From Cryoendolithus antarcticus (Eukaryota > Ascomycota > Dothideomycetes > Cladosporiales > Cladosporiaceae): DNA of 64,000 nt. Every line of letters begins with the position of its first letter. Positions within the stretch are counted from its first letter, which is position 1. The stretch lies in assembly GCA_002077065.1 (NCBI GenBank), contig NAJO01000016.1, positions 868,001 through 932,000 on the forward strand, read 5' to 3'. The notes beneath the pieces are model-generated. The model saw only the letters and a list, made by a program, of their open reading frames with translations. It was not told the origin of the DNA and did not search any database. Position numbers and translations under genes: made by a program. This document shows, in pieces, positions 10,506-21,592 of the stretch.

Positions 10506-12826
10506 CTATACTAACGCCAAAGTGCTGTCGAGCGCATCGCGCAGCGCACCCCAGCCAGTCGCAAACAGTCCAGGTCGATATTTGCCTCTCTCCCTAACGT
10601 CCATCTCCACAGGTGAAGTCTGCTGCAGCGCTTCTTCATCGCCGCCCACAACGTCCAAAGCATCTTTGAGAGCTCCACAGATGCGACTCAGCGTACCCTT
10701 CGTGGCCGCTTTGGGCTTTGTGCTAAGAGATACGTCTCTCGGCTGATGGGAAGCGGAGACGTGAGGCGCTGTAAGTGATTCCACTACCTCGTCATCGACA
10801 GGCTCGCTCCAGTTCGAAAGCACACTGTCGCGCCGCCTTCTGTCGATGACCGGCTCTTCTACCGGCTCACCCCAGTGAGATAGTACACTATCGCGTCGTC
10901 TTTTGTCGATGAAAGGGTCGTTGGACTCTTCACGCCACAAAGTAAGCACGTCGCCTACGACAGGCGGACCGGGCGACTTCTCGCTCGCGTGTCCTTGCTC
11001 GCAGTCGTCTTGAACAGCTTGCACTATCTGTTGGTAGTACAGATCTCGCATACTGAAAGTGTCCAGCATACGAGGCGACTCGGAAAAGAGAGACTCGGGT
11101 AGCCGAAGGCTGAAAACATGTTGATCTGTCGTGCTCGCCGGCGCGTGATCATTGTCCACTTTCTCTTTCTCCTTGGTGTTGCTGCTAGGACCAGGTGCAC
11201 TAGCTTGTGGCTCGGCAACAGAGTCATTATGCGGTGGTGGTCGTGGCACCTGGACCGCTCCCTCGCCGCGCCGCTGGTCAACAGACGGCTGATTGATGCG
11301 TAGTCGCCCGAACTCGTCATTTGATAGTGCAGGCTCATCGTTGTGTGGTCGGCTGTTTTCGCTGGCATCCTCTTGGGTGGCTTGATACGACGGCGGCGGT
11401 AATACATGCTCAAGCATATCGCCGTTGGGTCGCGTAGTCAGCGGTGACACGGCGACGCTCGGCTGTCGCAGCGTGGCGTCGGCCATCTTTGCCTGTGACG
11501 AGGTAGACGACGGGCTGCCTTGATTGTTGACGGGGTGAGCCCGTACTTTGCCTCGATTCCCTGGTGCACCGTAAGGAGTTGGGTCGGAGCCATCGGGATT
11601 GAAAGTCTGAGTGTCAAGCTCCAAGGAAGAAGGCGAAGGCCTACTTGACGATTGTGGTGGCGCAGACGGCGTAGCATTGTTCTCAATGGCTGGAATGCCG
11701 GCTGCGGTGCTACGTGCGGCTTCGCTGCGCGGGTTCGGCGAGGATCCTTTGGACCAAGATTGCCGGGCAGGTTCTCCGCTGTGTGTGTGACGCCGGGATC
11801 TCGTATGATGGAAGGACCGAGCAGTAGTCCCGCGCTCCCGATTGAGGTCTGTGGTGCTGGTTCCGGTTCAACTGTCTCCGATCCATTGGGCGAAACGTCG
11901 CGATTTCTCCTCATCGCTTTGCCTTTCTCGTGCGCAAGCTGCTGTGACTTCCGCTTGATTTCGTTTGACCTTTTCTCATCTGTCTCAGGGTACTCGTATT
12001 CATCGATTGCCTCGCGGTGCTTCTCCACGTAAGGGTCTGTGTAGCCTCGAGGTCTCCGGCTGAGACGACCTGAGCCTACGTCGCCTACGACAGGCACGGA
12101 GATACATGAGCGACAAGAGTTCTCCAGTCTGGCGGGTGTGTAGTATGGTCGCTGCCTACAGACGTGTCTGGGGGTCCCACTTGCGGTGGATTCGGACACT
12201 TCTTCAGATGCATCTTTCTTCGATTTCGTCTCGTGAAGACCATGGTGCTTTCTACCACGTCCCGGAGTCGAGGCTTCCGCCGGCAACTGGTTTACCGGTT
12301 GCTCATTATCGAAGATCACTTGCTGGTTCGGCGGTGTCAATCGACCATCGATATGTAGAGAGCGTAAACTTTGAGGTCCCCGTTCGTCATTGGTAGCTGC
12401 GTGCCAGGTATGAGCCCTCCGGAGAGATGAGGGCGACTGAGGCAGGTAGTGAGGAATATCCTCTGCGTAATGTACATCGTACGTGGGAGCGTAGGTGGCA
12501 ACAATAGGAGACTGATTATTTGCGGTTATCCTGGCAGCCTCCACTGATGTATTGGCAGGCCGAATGAGCGTGGGAGCAATCTGCCGTTCGCTGCTTCTGC
12601 CTCTATCGGCATCGTCCTGGTCGGATCTGGTGTTTGTCTGCTCATCGCTCTCCATCTCGTCTCGAGTCACGCCTACAGCACCAGCATCGTTTTGATCCTC
12701 AGCATCGCCGTTGACTGGATCGGACCTGGTGATTCGAGGAGTATCTTCGTGACCGTCGCTTCTTCGTCGGCGGAAACGATCCCTGATTGCTGAGATGCTC
12801 CGGGTAAGGGACCGGTATCGCGACAT
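10506..12826 (-). CDS. Disordered protein with RRRDSVLS tandem repeats; frame break inside
   Basis: Block 1 starts at 12826 with MSRYRSLTRSISAIRDRFRR and is open to 11438. Block 2 is a different frame, open from about 11860 to 10506. Protein-like sequence moves from block 1 (SIGSAGLLLGPSIIRDPGV) to block 2 (AARSTAAGIPAIENNATP) near 11700-11780. I find no good intron there. A 38-nt GTAGGC...CTTGACACTCAG stretch is phase-consistent but short, so a one-base indel is possible. Block 2 contains a tandem repeat of about 21 residues around 10800-10930, xIDxRRRDSVLSxWxEPV, giving two PKA-type RRDS sites. The hexapeptide PVVGDV occurs in both blocks (encoded near 12080 and 10950), supporting one gene. 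Basic and disordered; perhaps a cytoskeletal or polarity regulator, but this is a guess. Confidence 0.5.
10800..10935 (-). repeat. In-frame tandem repeat, about 63 bp x 2
   Basis: Two adjacent copies encode FIDKRRRDSVLSHWGEPVEE and VIDRRRRDSVLSNWSEPVDD. Copies are similar but not identical at DNA level, so this is an old protein-level duplication and not recent slippage. Confidence 0.75.
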
Positions 12827-13335
12827 CTCGTCTCAAGCTTCTCGTGTTGTGGCAAGATAGGTACTGGCAGCGATGGATACTCCACTGATATGTAGTCGAG
12901 AAGGACGCCTTCGAGATGTGAGCCTTGCTGCGATGCGGAAGTATTGCTGCGGATCGTGTGAAGTGTTGCGAAGTATGAGTCTTGCTGCCAAAGGTGGATG
13001 CTGCTGTGATGTGTGAGATATGTGCTATACAGAGTACATATGCTGTGACGAAGTGTTTTATCCAAGGCAGAATTGGCATGTCAACAAATCGCTGGTCCGG
13101 TACGTAGTTGTAGTTGCCACCGGCTTTCTCTCAATCATGAGCGAGGTAGTTGCGGTCGAAGACTCCACGTCTTGGTACTTTGCAGTCGCATCGTATACTC
13201 CTGAGAATGCGACTACACCAATTGCTGTCCACTGCGACAAGCGTCCGACCTCTTTCGCACACATCCAAATACAGTGCGGTTCCAGCAGGGGGCACGGCTT
13301 TCACACAGAGCGCAGGACTCGACACTTTGCAGACC
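12827..13335. other. Intergenic between two minus-strand genes
   Basis: About 0.5 kb with no supported gene. Overlapping frames on both strands are short and pattern-free. Presumably holds the promoter of the upstream disordered-protein gene and the 3' UTR of the glycosyltransferase gene. Confidence 0.4.
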
Positions 13336-14292
13336 TCAGAACCCATCCACAATCCCCTCTCCCTTCTCCTTCGCCAACCTCTTCTCATGAACATCCCACC
13401 ACCACTGAAACGTCTCTTCCCTCCCCTCCTTCGCCTTATCCTCCTTACTCTCATCCCAAGGCTTCGGACTCAGAATATAATGAATATTCTTCACCTTATC
13501 ATCCCGCCAAACCTCGCTATGCACGCCTTCCCACCTCAACGTCTTCAGCGCATTGTAAATATACGGGATCCCCACCCACCTCCCATGAAACAAATCCCCG
13601 AGTAACGATTGATCGCTAAACTCGTAGGAATCGGTAATGTCGGAATTGAGAGCTTCGGCGATAAGATCATAAGTCGCCTGACTCGGATTCACAACCTGCA
13701 ACCCCCCATTCGGCATCCCCAGCCCAGCACTCGACTTCGCGCCCTCCCGTTGCGCCGTTTCAGGATCCCCATGCTGGCTAGTAAAAGCGCAATTCTCCGG
13801 CGTCCAATCTGCTGGGTAATGCGATTTCTTGAGCGGATTACACACACACGCGTGACTCGCCGCGAAGACCCGCTTCCCCTTGCCCTCCAGCTCCGGCGAG
13901 TCGAGCTCGATGTCCATTAGCTCGTCCATGTTCTGTAGGCAGAGCATGTCGCTGTCGAGCTGCACGACGCGGTCATACTCTGTGAGGCTAAAAGGCGTGA
14001 GTTTCGACCAGCAGTCGTAGAAGCGGGGGTCGTTGGTGAAGTCTTTGGGGGTTTTGGGGAGGAGGTAGGGGATGCGCTTTTTGGGGATGCGGCGGGCGTC
14101 GAGGGCTGCGTGGCCTTCGGCGGGGAAGGTGTCGGTGTAGAGGGCTACGAGAGGGTATTTGGAGCCGGAGGCCTTGAGGGAGTAGTCGAGGGTGAGGAGG
14201 CCGGAGAGATACTTGGTATTGGTAATGAGTGTCGTGAACACTTTCGAAGAGTCTACGACCCGCTGAGGCGAGGGATTTGCGTCGGAGGCCAT
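13336..14292 (-). CDS. Glycosyltransferase family 8 (glycogenin/galactinol-synthase-like)
   Basis: Single exon, 318 aa starting MASDANPSPQRVVDSSKVFT; a longer in-frame start at 14406 adds only a Ser/Thr-rich leader and is less likely. The early TLITNTKYLSGLLTLDYSL and then EYDRVVQLDSDMLCLQNMDE, with its DxD metal/nucleotide-sugar motif (DSD), define a GT8 retaining glycosyltransferase. The late GMPNGGLQVVNPS and DQSLLGDLFHGRW motifs are also typical of the family. No signal peptide or membrane anchor, so probably cytosolic. The acceptor substrate cannot be told from sequence. It is divergent from the mitochondrial carrier gene with 342 bp between the start codons. Confidence 0.85.
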   Translation of the reverse strand: MASDANPSPQRVVDSSKVFTTLITNTKYLSGLLTLDYSLKASGSKYPLVALYTDTFPAEGHAALDARRIPKKRIPYLLPKTPKDFTNDPRFYDCWSKLTPFSLTEYDRVVQLDSDMLCLQNMDELMDIELDSPELEGKGKRVFAASHACVCNPLKKSHYPADWTPENCAFTSQHGDPETAQREGAKSSAGLGMPNGGLQVVNPSQATYDLIAEALNSDITDSYEFSDQSLLGDLFHGRWVGIPYIYNALKTLRWEGVHSEVWRDDKVKNIHYILSPKPWDESKEDKAKEGREETFQWWWDVHEKRLAKEKGEGIVDGF

Positions 14293-14634
14293 GGTTGCGA
14301 GTGATGGAGAGATTGTGGTGAGAAAGTGAATAGTAGTCGTCACAGAGGCAACGAGTGAGTAGCTAATACTGTTGCTAAGAATACTGAACGTAGGCTGTGC
14401 CCTCACATGTCAAGCTCCACCAGATCTCATTCACTCCACCCCCGCCCAAGAAGTCACTTTTCCTCGCTAATCTCCTCCACGTGGGGACCTGGATCTCATG
14501 ACATCATTATCACGGACTTCGGAGCCACTCGACATGATATCGCCGAGTCCATGTCGTCCTCATCCAGCGTAAAGAAGTCCTATTGTCGTTTGCGACATGT
14601 CCAGACGTCGACGCACTAATCGCCCCACCCCTTG

Positions 14635-15703
14635 ATGTCTGTCCAAGATGTCAGCACCATTCCCACGCTGGCAGAAAGCCCCGTCACGGACACCAAGGCC
14701 GCCCTAGTCAAAGGCGAGCCGATTCGAAAGAACTATGCCGGCTTCGTGGCGGGAGTCTTTTCAGGGATAGCGAAGTTGAGTGTTGGGTGAGTCTTGACCC
14801 AGCGACAAGATACCGTTCCTACACTCATCTAACGACAAGACAAGCCACCCCTTCGATACAATAAAAGTCCGCCTGCAGACTTCAACGAAGACCCAATTCC
14901 ATGGGCCCCTAGACTGCCTCCTCCAGACCCTCCGCAAGGAAGGCCCCTCCGGCCTCTACAAAGGCGCCACACCCCCGCTAGTAGGCTGGATGCTAATGGA
15001 CTCCCTAATGCTCGGCTCGTTAACACTCTACCGCCGCCTCCTAAACGAAAACATCTACCAACCCTATCGCCTTTCCCAGGTAGCTTCAATCTGGAAAGGC
15101 CGTGAAGCTGAACGCGACAGACTGCCAGTGCTGGGTCATGGTTTCGCAGGCGTAGCGGCAGGCTGGACGGTGAGTTTCATAGCGGCGCCGATTGAGCATG
15201 TGAAGGCGAGGCTGCAGGTGCAGTACGCGAAATCCAAGTCCGCGAGGCTATACACTGGCCCGCTGGACTGTACGGCCAAGGTGTATCGAGGGTTTGGCCT
15301 ACCTGGCTTATGGCATGGACTGAGCGCTACGTTATTGTTCCGGACGTTCTTCTTCTTCTGGTGGGGTTCCTACGACCTCTTCACCCGTACCCTACAAACG
15401 CACACTTCGCTCTCCACGCCCGCGGTGAATTTCTGGGCCGGCGGCTTGAGCGCGCAGATTTTCTGGCTCACGGCTTATCCGAGTGATGTCGTGAAGCAGC
15501 GCATCATGGTCGATGAGCTCGGGCAGGGGAGGAAGTACGCGCGGTGGCGGGACGCCGCGAAAGCTGTGTATCGCGAGGGGGGCGCGAAGGGTTATTGGAG
15601 AGGTTTCGTACCGTGTTTTCTCAGAGCGTTCCCGGCGAACGCTGTGGCGCTTGTAGCGTTTGAGGGCGTTATGAGAGGGTTCGACGGCAAGAGTGTGTCG
15701 TGA
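14635..15703 (+). CDS. Mitochondrial carrier family (SLC25) transporter
   Basis: Two exons, 14635..14786 and 14845..15703; the 58-nt intron has GTGAGT, a CATCTAACGAC branch and AAG acceptor, phase 2. Product 336 aa, close to the usual 300-330. Three tandem repeats are visible, with signature sequences GHPFDTIKVRLQT (split by the intron), APIEHVKARLQVQ and AYPSDVVKQRIM, each near the start of a repeat and matching Px[D/E]xx[K/R]x[R/K]. The first repeat (FVAGVFSGIAKLSVG) resembles the Ymc1/Crc1/Ort1 subgroup, which carries amino acids, carnitine or organic acids across the inner membrane. Substrate not determinable. The intron falls exactly inside the first signature, which explains why the 5' exon is easy to miss. 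Confidence 0.9.
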
Positions 15704-15807
15704 TAGACAATAGACGGGCATGTAAATGTATGTACTAGATACCCCACTTCATGTACTGTAGATCTCTTGACATGACTTTTGGTGCTGGTAAATCATAGTT
15801 CTGTCCA

Positions 15808-16950
15808 TCAGTCCTCCTCACTGATATCCTCATCGCTCTCCACCGCTCTCGCAGCGCTCTCAGCTTCCTCCTCAAAGGCTCTAGCAAGCTCCCGTTCCAT
15901 GTCATCTTCCGCCTCTCCTTCCTCCGCTCCCTCCTTCCCAACTCCCTTAACAGGACTCCCCAGCTCCAACATCTCCACATCCCCATCCTCCTCCCCCTCC
16001 TCCACATTCACAGCCGGACTAGCCTCCCGCGAACTCATAGCCTCATGCAGACTGATCGGCCCCTTGCTCTTGGGCATAACATCGAATGCTCCCGACAACG
16101 CCAGGTGCATCGAGGACTGCGGCTTAGAGCTCCCGCGTGGATTCTCTATGATGAGCTGCCCATCATCGGAGTCATCTTCCTGAGCTGGGTAACGAAGAGA
16201 AGCCTTTCGGTCCAAGCGAACTGAGGGCACGGGCTGGGATGAGGAGGACTGCACGGCGGGTTTGGGACGTTTGGTAGTCGTTGGCTTGGGGTTTGACGAG
16301 GAGGGAGCGTTGCGTTTGAAGGATTGGGGTTTGGAGGCTGCGGGTGGATGGGAAAGTCTGGGGGTGGAGCTTAGATGAGGTGAGGATTGCAGATGAGAAG
16401 TGCTTCTGCCAGCTCCATTCGTTTTGCCTGAGATGCTCGGGCGGAGCGGTTCCCCGAGATAATGGCGGAAGTCGAAGGGATTATTAGGGTCGATCTTATC
16501 ATCATTGTCGCCATTGACGTGGTCATCTTCGAGAGTACTGTCATCTGCAGCGATGTGTGGATATTGCCGCTCCAGTTCCGCGGGATCGTTGCCGTCCGGC
16601 GTCTTGACCAAATTCAAGCTCTGCACTTCCTCCACACGCTCCAGCACCGCCTCCTTCCCATCTCCACCACCGAGCATTAGCACATACAGGTCTTCCTCCT
16701 TTCTGCTTTCGCCAGCATATCGCCAGGTCTTTGCTCCTTCGCTGAGTTCCAGAGACGAAGGTCTAGCAGAGCTGCCGGAAGACAATTTCGAGCTGACTTT
16801 AGACGAGCTTGAGAAGTCCGGCTTGTGATTATAGCGAATGCATCGTCGTTTCGTTGTGCTGGACTCTGTTCGTAAGCTGGATCCTAGACGGATGGAGTAG
16901 CTAGAAGTGGTGGTGAGGTCGATCGAGGACGAAGCCACGGCGGCGGTCAT
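15808..16950 (-). CDS. Transcription elongation factor Eaf-like protein
   Basis: Single exon, 380 aa. The N-terminal ~110 residues (IRLGSSLRTESSTTKRRCIR, KPDFSSSS, ELSEGAKTWRYAGE, KEEDLYVLMLGGG) resemble the N-terminal domain of ELL-associated factor (EAF). In that family this domain binds ELL and stimulates RNA polymerase II elongation. The rest is Ser/Pro-rich and disordered, ending in a strongly acidic tail (VEEGEEDGDVEMLEL, VESDEDISEED), as in metazoan EAFs whose C-terminus is transactivating. Nuclear location expected from the KRNAPSSS and TTKRPKP basic patches. Call rests on weak N-terminal similarity. Confidence 0.65.
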   Translation of the reverse strand: MTAAVASSSIDLTTTSSYSIRLGSSLRTESSTTKRRCIRYNHKPDFSSSSKVSSKLSSGSSARPSSLELSEGAKTWRYAGESRKEEDLYVLMLGGGDGKEAVLERVEEVQSLNLVKTPDGNDPAELERQYPHIAADDSTLEDDHVNGDNDDKIDPNNPFDFRHYLGEPLRPSISGKTNGAGRSTSHLQSSPHLSSTPRLSHPPAASKPQSFKRNAPSSSNPKPTTTKRPKPAVQSSSSQPVPSVRLDRKASLRYPAQEDDSDDGQLIIENPRGSSKPQSSMHLALSGAFDVMPKSKGPISLHEAMSSREASPAVNVEEGEEDGDVEMLELGSPVKGVGKEGAEEGEAEDDMERELARAFEEEAESAARAVESDEDISEED

Positions 16951-17155
16951 GCTGGAACGACTTAACGATGGTGATATATCTTCGGTGAGATTTTGCGAGG
17001 CGTGAAGCAGGGAGAGAAAGGCATGAGGTCGAGGTCAATACGAACAAAGGCAGCTTGATTGCTGTCTCATGCTAGACATCAGGCTTGAACCCTGTCGGCC
17101 CCAGAAGTGGATCACGGCTCCGCATATCGGCACGGATGGAGCCGAGCCTTAATCC

Positions 17156-18682
17156 CTACGAAGTTGCCTTTCCTCCAAGGAAACCTCTCCGCCCTCTACA
17201 GCAATCATAAAAGTACACCGCCTCGGCCACACTCTTCCTAGTGCGCCAGTTCTGCTTTTCACTGCCGAAAAGCAGCACATCCGCCGGATCGCCTACCCTG
17301 ATCTCACCTTCTTTGCTCCCATCTTCCCCAATGGGATTTCCAGCAATGCTGCCAAACCCAATCGCAGCTTTCGCGCGTGTACTCACACCCCCGTACAACA
17401 CCTCTGCGTCCTTCATTGTACCTGCCGAGTAGATCCCCACGCCTGCACTGGCCAGACTTAGCGGATCACAGGTGCCTTGTGGTGTGAAGGCGTTGCCCAC
17501 GTTGTTGACGCCCAGACAGGCGTTCAGACCGTGCTCCCGGATCATTGAAATGACGTCTAGAGTCCCTCTTGTGCGCTCGGGCGTGCGTAACATGTAAAGA
17601 TCGCTTGTTGGCAGACCGACGAAGTGCAGCGGTAAATCGCCGATTGCGATTTTGAGGTCCGTCCATTCTTGGGCTGAGAAGAGCGTAAGCCGCGTCGCGT
17701 GACCGATCACGATCGTCTTATCTGTCGTCTTCTCGGTCCAGTGAGCCGCGTGGAGTGTCGCGACGACGTGATGGATCAGCGGCTCGGAGGAAGAGTTGAG
17801 ATTGTAATCCAGATGGAGGTCCAGATGTTTGTCAAACTCCACACTTAGATCCACTATCCACTCCACATTCCGCTTCGCCCTTTCGTCATCAGCTTCCACG
17901 TACGGCGTGCTGCCCAGCACCTCCACCTCAGGGTTTGCAGCAGCCTCCCGCATCAAGCTGCGAATCTTCTCGGCCTCGGAATCATGGAATTTTGCCTCCT
18001 CGCTCCAAGAATTGGTCTGCGAGTCCGAGAACAGCGGGAGCTGGGCAAAGGCGCAGATCTGGACTCTCATCTTCCCCTCCCTCTCCGCCAACCTCTTCAG
18101 CTCAAGACCGGCTTCGAGACACTTAAACCCCACAATTGCGTCCACCTCGACGAACGCGCGCATGTGCGTCACGCCTGCTGCGACACTCTCATCCACTACT
18201 CTCTGCCCTCGCTCCAGCAGATCCTGGGTCGTGAAAGCCGCCTTGGCTAGATTCGTAATGTGCAGCGCTTCCGAAAACGTTCCCTCTGTAATCTGGTGCT
18301 TGGAGTGTGAGGGGTGGGAGAGCAGGTAAGCTTTGTCTATATGGATATGCGGATGACACAGCGACGGGGCCAGGAGCGCGGCATTCCCGTACTCTTGGTT
18401 TGCGAGGTTTAGTAAGGCGATTTCGGGGTCGTGGGCGCCGATGTAGGTGATTTTGCCGGTGTTGGGGTTTAGAGTTACGTCGTGGGTTCCTGGACGGGAG
18501 GGGAGGGAGACGTTGCGGATAGATGTTGGGAGTGTGGTGGGGTGTATTGGAAGACCGGTGGAGGACTGCGTGGCGGTTGCTGGGAGATTAGGGGAGGATT
18601 GTGGGTTGGCGTCGGGAGACTGCATTTTGGCGAGCTCTGCGTCGAGATCGATGCCGTGGGTGGCGAGGAAGGCTTGGGCCAT
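17156..18682 (-). CDS. Amidohydrolase, cytosine-deaminase-like
   Basis: Single exon, 508 aa. The metal-binding motif LCHPHIHIDKAYLL (HxH) lies near residue 105. Later elements include KHLDLHLDYN, TIVIGHATRL and GLNACLGVNNVGNA, in the order of metal ligands in TIM-barrel amidohydrolases of the cytosine deaminase/isocytosine deaminase branch. GDPADVLLFG near the C-terminus is the usual closing beta-sandwich element. Likely hydrolyses a cyclic amidine or amide such as a pyrimidine; cytosolic. The recognisable enzyme begins around residue 55 (SIRNVSLPSRPGTHDVTLN). The first 50 residues are unusual, and in-frame coding-like sequence continues upstream of the ATG beyond a single TAG at 18710-18712, so the true start is uncertain. 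Confidence 0.8.
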   Translation of the reverse strand: MAQAFLATHGIDLDAELAKMQSPDANPQSSPNLPATATQSSTGLPIHPTTLPTSIRNVSLPSRPGTHDVTLNPNTGKITYIGAHDPEIALLNLANQEYGNAALLAPSLCHPHIHIDKAYLLSHPSHSKHQITEGTFSEALHITNLAKAAFTTQDLLERGQRVVDESVAAGVTHMRAFVEVDAIVGFKCLEAGLELKRLAEREGKMRVQICAFAQLPLFSDSQTNSWSEEAKFHDSEAEKIRSLMREAAANPEVEVLGSTPYVEADDERAKRNVEWIVDLSVEFDKHLDLHLDYNLNSSSEPLIHHVVATLHAAHWTEKTTDKTIVIGHATRLTLFSAQEWTDLKIAIGDLPLHFVGLPTSDLYMLRTPERTRGTLDVISMIREHGLNACLGVNNVGNAFTPQGTCDPLSLASAGVGIYSAGTMKDAEVLYGGVSTRAKAAIGFGSIAGNPIGEDGSKEGEIRVGDPADVLLFGSEKQNWRTRKSVAEAVYFYDCCRGRRGFLGGKATS

Positions 18683-18713
18683 GAATGGGATGGAACCCGA
18701 GGTTGTGTACTAG

Positions 18714-19439
18714 GTGCCTGGAGCGTAAATTGTCGCGGGATCCCACAAAGCGGAGCGCGCTCTTGGGATCAGGGCGTTGGAGTTGGCGCCTACAGTGCAG
18801 CTCCTCGTGTCGGCCAAATCTCTGAGATCCAGCACGCTGAAGTCTGTTGTCGTTGCGGGAATCTGCAGAGGCGGATGGAAGTCGGAGATGAAGCACAGGA
18901 GATAGAGACGGAATCGCATGAAAGAGAGGATGAAATCAACCTGCCTTTTGGAGAGTAGATGCAATGACATAGCTCATGTCGATGAAGCTGGCGTCGCGTC
19001 CTCCTCCGTCCACCACCACAGCCACCACAAGTGTACAAGGGCAATATCGCTGTATTATAACACGCTACGCCGTGTATATCACATCTGCATGCAGCAGCAG
19101 GCAGTGTGAGAGATGGAGGGCCGAGTCGAGGCAGCATTCGGTGGGTGCACAAGTCATCTCTGGTACCTTTCTGCCCCTCCATCCACACCCCCTTTGCCTT
19201 TAGCGAGCGCATTGGCCGCATCCATCATCCCCGGGCTACGCGACGCGACTTCACTCCATCGTCATTGGCGATCATCTGTCTGTCTGGGTTATCATCACTG
19301 TTTGTTGTCGCATCTCATCAGCTTCCATCCGACATCGCGCTGATCTGCCTCACGCTTGACGTGCCTAACACACTAGATCACGCTTGGCGCCGCACAAGCC
19401 GACGCAGCAGCGGAAAGGGCAGGAGGTGTAGGAAGCACA
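18714..19439. other. Intergenic between divergent genes, with a possible short relic
   Basis: About 0.7 kb separating the amidohydrolase and the SWI/SNF subunit. A minus frame 18970..18710 reads SCTVGANSNALIPRARSALW and WDPATIYAPGT before a stop in the same frame as the amidohydrolase. It may be an upstream exon or relic. Otherwise nothing is seen. Confidence 0.35.
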
Positions 19440-21092
19440 ATGCAGAACTACCGCCAACAGCCTCCCACCAGGCGAGGTATGTCTTGCCATCCACCATCGT
19501 ATAATCCATAGAGACCCACCAGTACTTGTACATTCATCAACCATGCAACGCAATCCCAACTCGGCAGCGGGCCACAAGCGCAAGATCTCCTACGCCGACC
19601 TCGCGCTAACATACAATGCAGCTGGGCCTCTTCCACAGGCCCATCCCAACCCACAACAACAGGCTGCCATCACTGCCGCGCAGCTTCAGGCACAACAGCT
19701 CGAGGAGGTGAGGCGGCGAGACTTGGCGCGACGGCAGAGCAGGAAACCTACAGATCGCGACATCCCCGATGATGTCGCCGACGCGATTGTCGGCGATGGA
19801 GTGCAGCGGTACAAGCGGCTGCGGGAGGTTGAGAGGCGACTGGACGCTGTGATGGTGCGCAAGCGGCTGGATGTGAAGGACAACGCGCAGCGCGAGTACG
19901 CGAAACGCGAGGGCACGCTGAGACTGTGGATCAGCAATACAGTTGAGGGACAGCCTTGGCAGGTCATTGAGGACGGTACTGGTGTGGACGGTGATGGGCT
20001 GTTCGAGCTCGGCGACAACAGCCAGGCGACGTTCCGGGTCAAGATCGAGGGACGACTGCTTGATGACACAGATGAGGACGAGCCTAGCCCAGGGAAGCGA
20101 CCACGTTTGAGCGACTTCTTCAAAGCTATCACGATTGACTTCGACCGGAATCCTGCCCTCATGCCGGACGGCTTCTCGCAGATCGAGCGGCGGAAACAGC
20201 AGGCGCCTACGCAGGCTCAGCCGAACCCGAACTACGATCCCAACAGTCCGGAGAACAGCTTTGACTGTCTCGAGTTTGAGCGCAAGGGCGATGAGAATGT
20301 GAATGTCACCATCAACCTCACGCGCGACACGGAGCGCGAGCGATACAAGCTCAGTCCTGGTCTTGCCGAGATCCTGGATACTGAAGAAGACGACATGCTA
20401 GGCGCAGTGCAAGGGATCTGGGAGTACGCTCGAGCAATGCACCTGCAAGAAGACGACGACAAGCGGACGATCGTCTGCGATGAGCCACTCCGGCGGGTGA
20501 GTCCTCATGAATTATGTAAGCTGCACTGCAAGAGACTAACACAATCCAGCTCTTCAACCAAGACCGGCTCTCATTCCCCTACCTCCCCGACATCCTGCAA
20601 CCCCACCTAAAACCCCTTCCTCCACTCAAACTCCCCTACACAATCCGCGTCGACAAATCCTACATCTCGCCTCCCGACCCCTCCACCCCATCGCAACGCA
20701 CGATCTACGACCTCACCGTCCCCCTCCCAAACCCCACAGCCCACCACATAACCCGCTACGCCACCTCGAAAACGCACCTCACCTCCCTCAGCACCATCAT
20801 TCACGCGGACGATAACCTCGCGCTACTCGTGCAAAAGCTGCACGCTACGAATGCGAAGCGGAAGTTTTATGAGAATTTGGCCAAAGATCCGAGGGGATTT
20901 GTTGGAAGGTGGGTGGGGAGTCAGAAAAGGGATCTCGAGGTTATACTTGCTGAGGCTGGACGGGCTGGAGGTGGAGGCGATGAGGGGCAAGGGGAGGAGT
21001 GGAGGAGAGGTGGCGAGGGTGGAGTTTGGGGGAGTGTTCTCGCTAAGGAGAGTGTGGGGCTTTGGTGTGCTAGGCAGGGGAAGGTGAATTGA
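19440..21092 (+). CDS. SSR3: SWI/SNF-RSC complex subunit with SWIB domain (BAF60/Ssr3 type)
   Basis: Three exons, 19440..19476, 19523..20496 and 20550..21092; 517 aa. Intron 1 is 46 nt (GTATGT...CCACCAG) and intron 2 is 53 nt (GTGAGT...GACTAAC...CCAG). The tiny first exon encodes MQNYRQQPPTRR. An alternative start at 19543 would lose it. Family features: a basic N-terminus (GHKRKISYADLAL), a central TLRLWISNTVEGQPW beta-rich region and DDPNSPE-like linker. Then comes the SWIB helical region spanning the second intron (WEYARAMHLQEDDDKRTIVC and LFNQDRLSFPYLPDILQPHL), followed by a C-terminal coiled region (NAKRKFYENLAKDPRGFV). SWIB subunits are core nuclear chromatin-remodelling components shared by SWI/SNF and RSC. 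Confidence 0.88.
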
Positions 21093-21592
21093 GAGGAATG
21101 AGAGGATGGGTGGGAATGGAGGCGCGAGTGATCGGAAGGATCAGGCGCCGGCGTTTCTTTGCTTGACGATTGGGACGATGCCCATTGCGACCAAGAGCAG
21201 ATCTGGAGAATCGGCGAAGTGGCAATTGCTACAAAGTAAGATCTCCCTTCATCTCGTTCAGTCCGCTGTCACAGTGTGAGTCCACATCATTTCGATCTCG
21301 TACTTGCGTCGCGATCGTCTACAGCACAGTCACCTTCCTCAGTCGCTCCTTCCTCATATACCTTCCCTTCTCGCGCCTCACTATTACGCAGATCACAACA
21401 AAGCCGCCTCAGCTTCATCAGAACTTTCTACCCTTCACATGCGCCTCCTCCTTAACATTCTCCTCACCTTAGTCGCGCTCTGGATAGCTTGCCAACAGAT
21501 CCAGCAATTCGTAAGATACATCCACTCCCTCCACAACCCCAACCGGAACATTTCGGTAATCATCCCGGATCATACGCCACCAACAGCCCAGC
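21093..21592. other. Intergenic, promoter of downstream gene
   Basis: 0.5 kb between two co-directional genes. A plus frame 21304..21822 contains a hydrophobic run (MRLLLNILLTLVALWIACQQ) but overlaps the next gene out of frame and is probably chance or an upstream ORF. No repeats seen. Confidence 0.4.
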
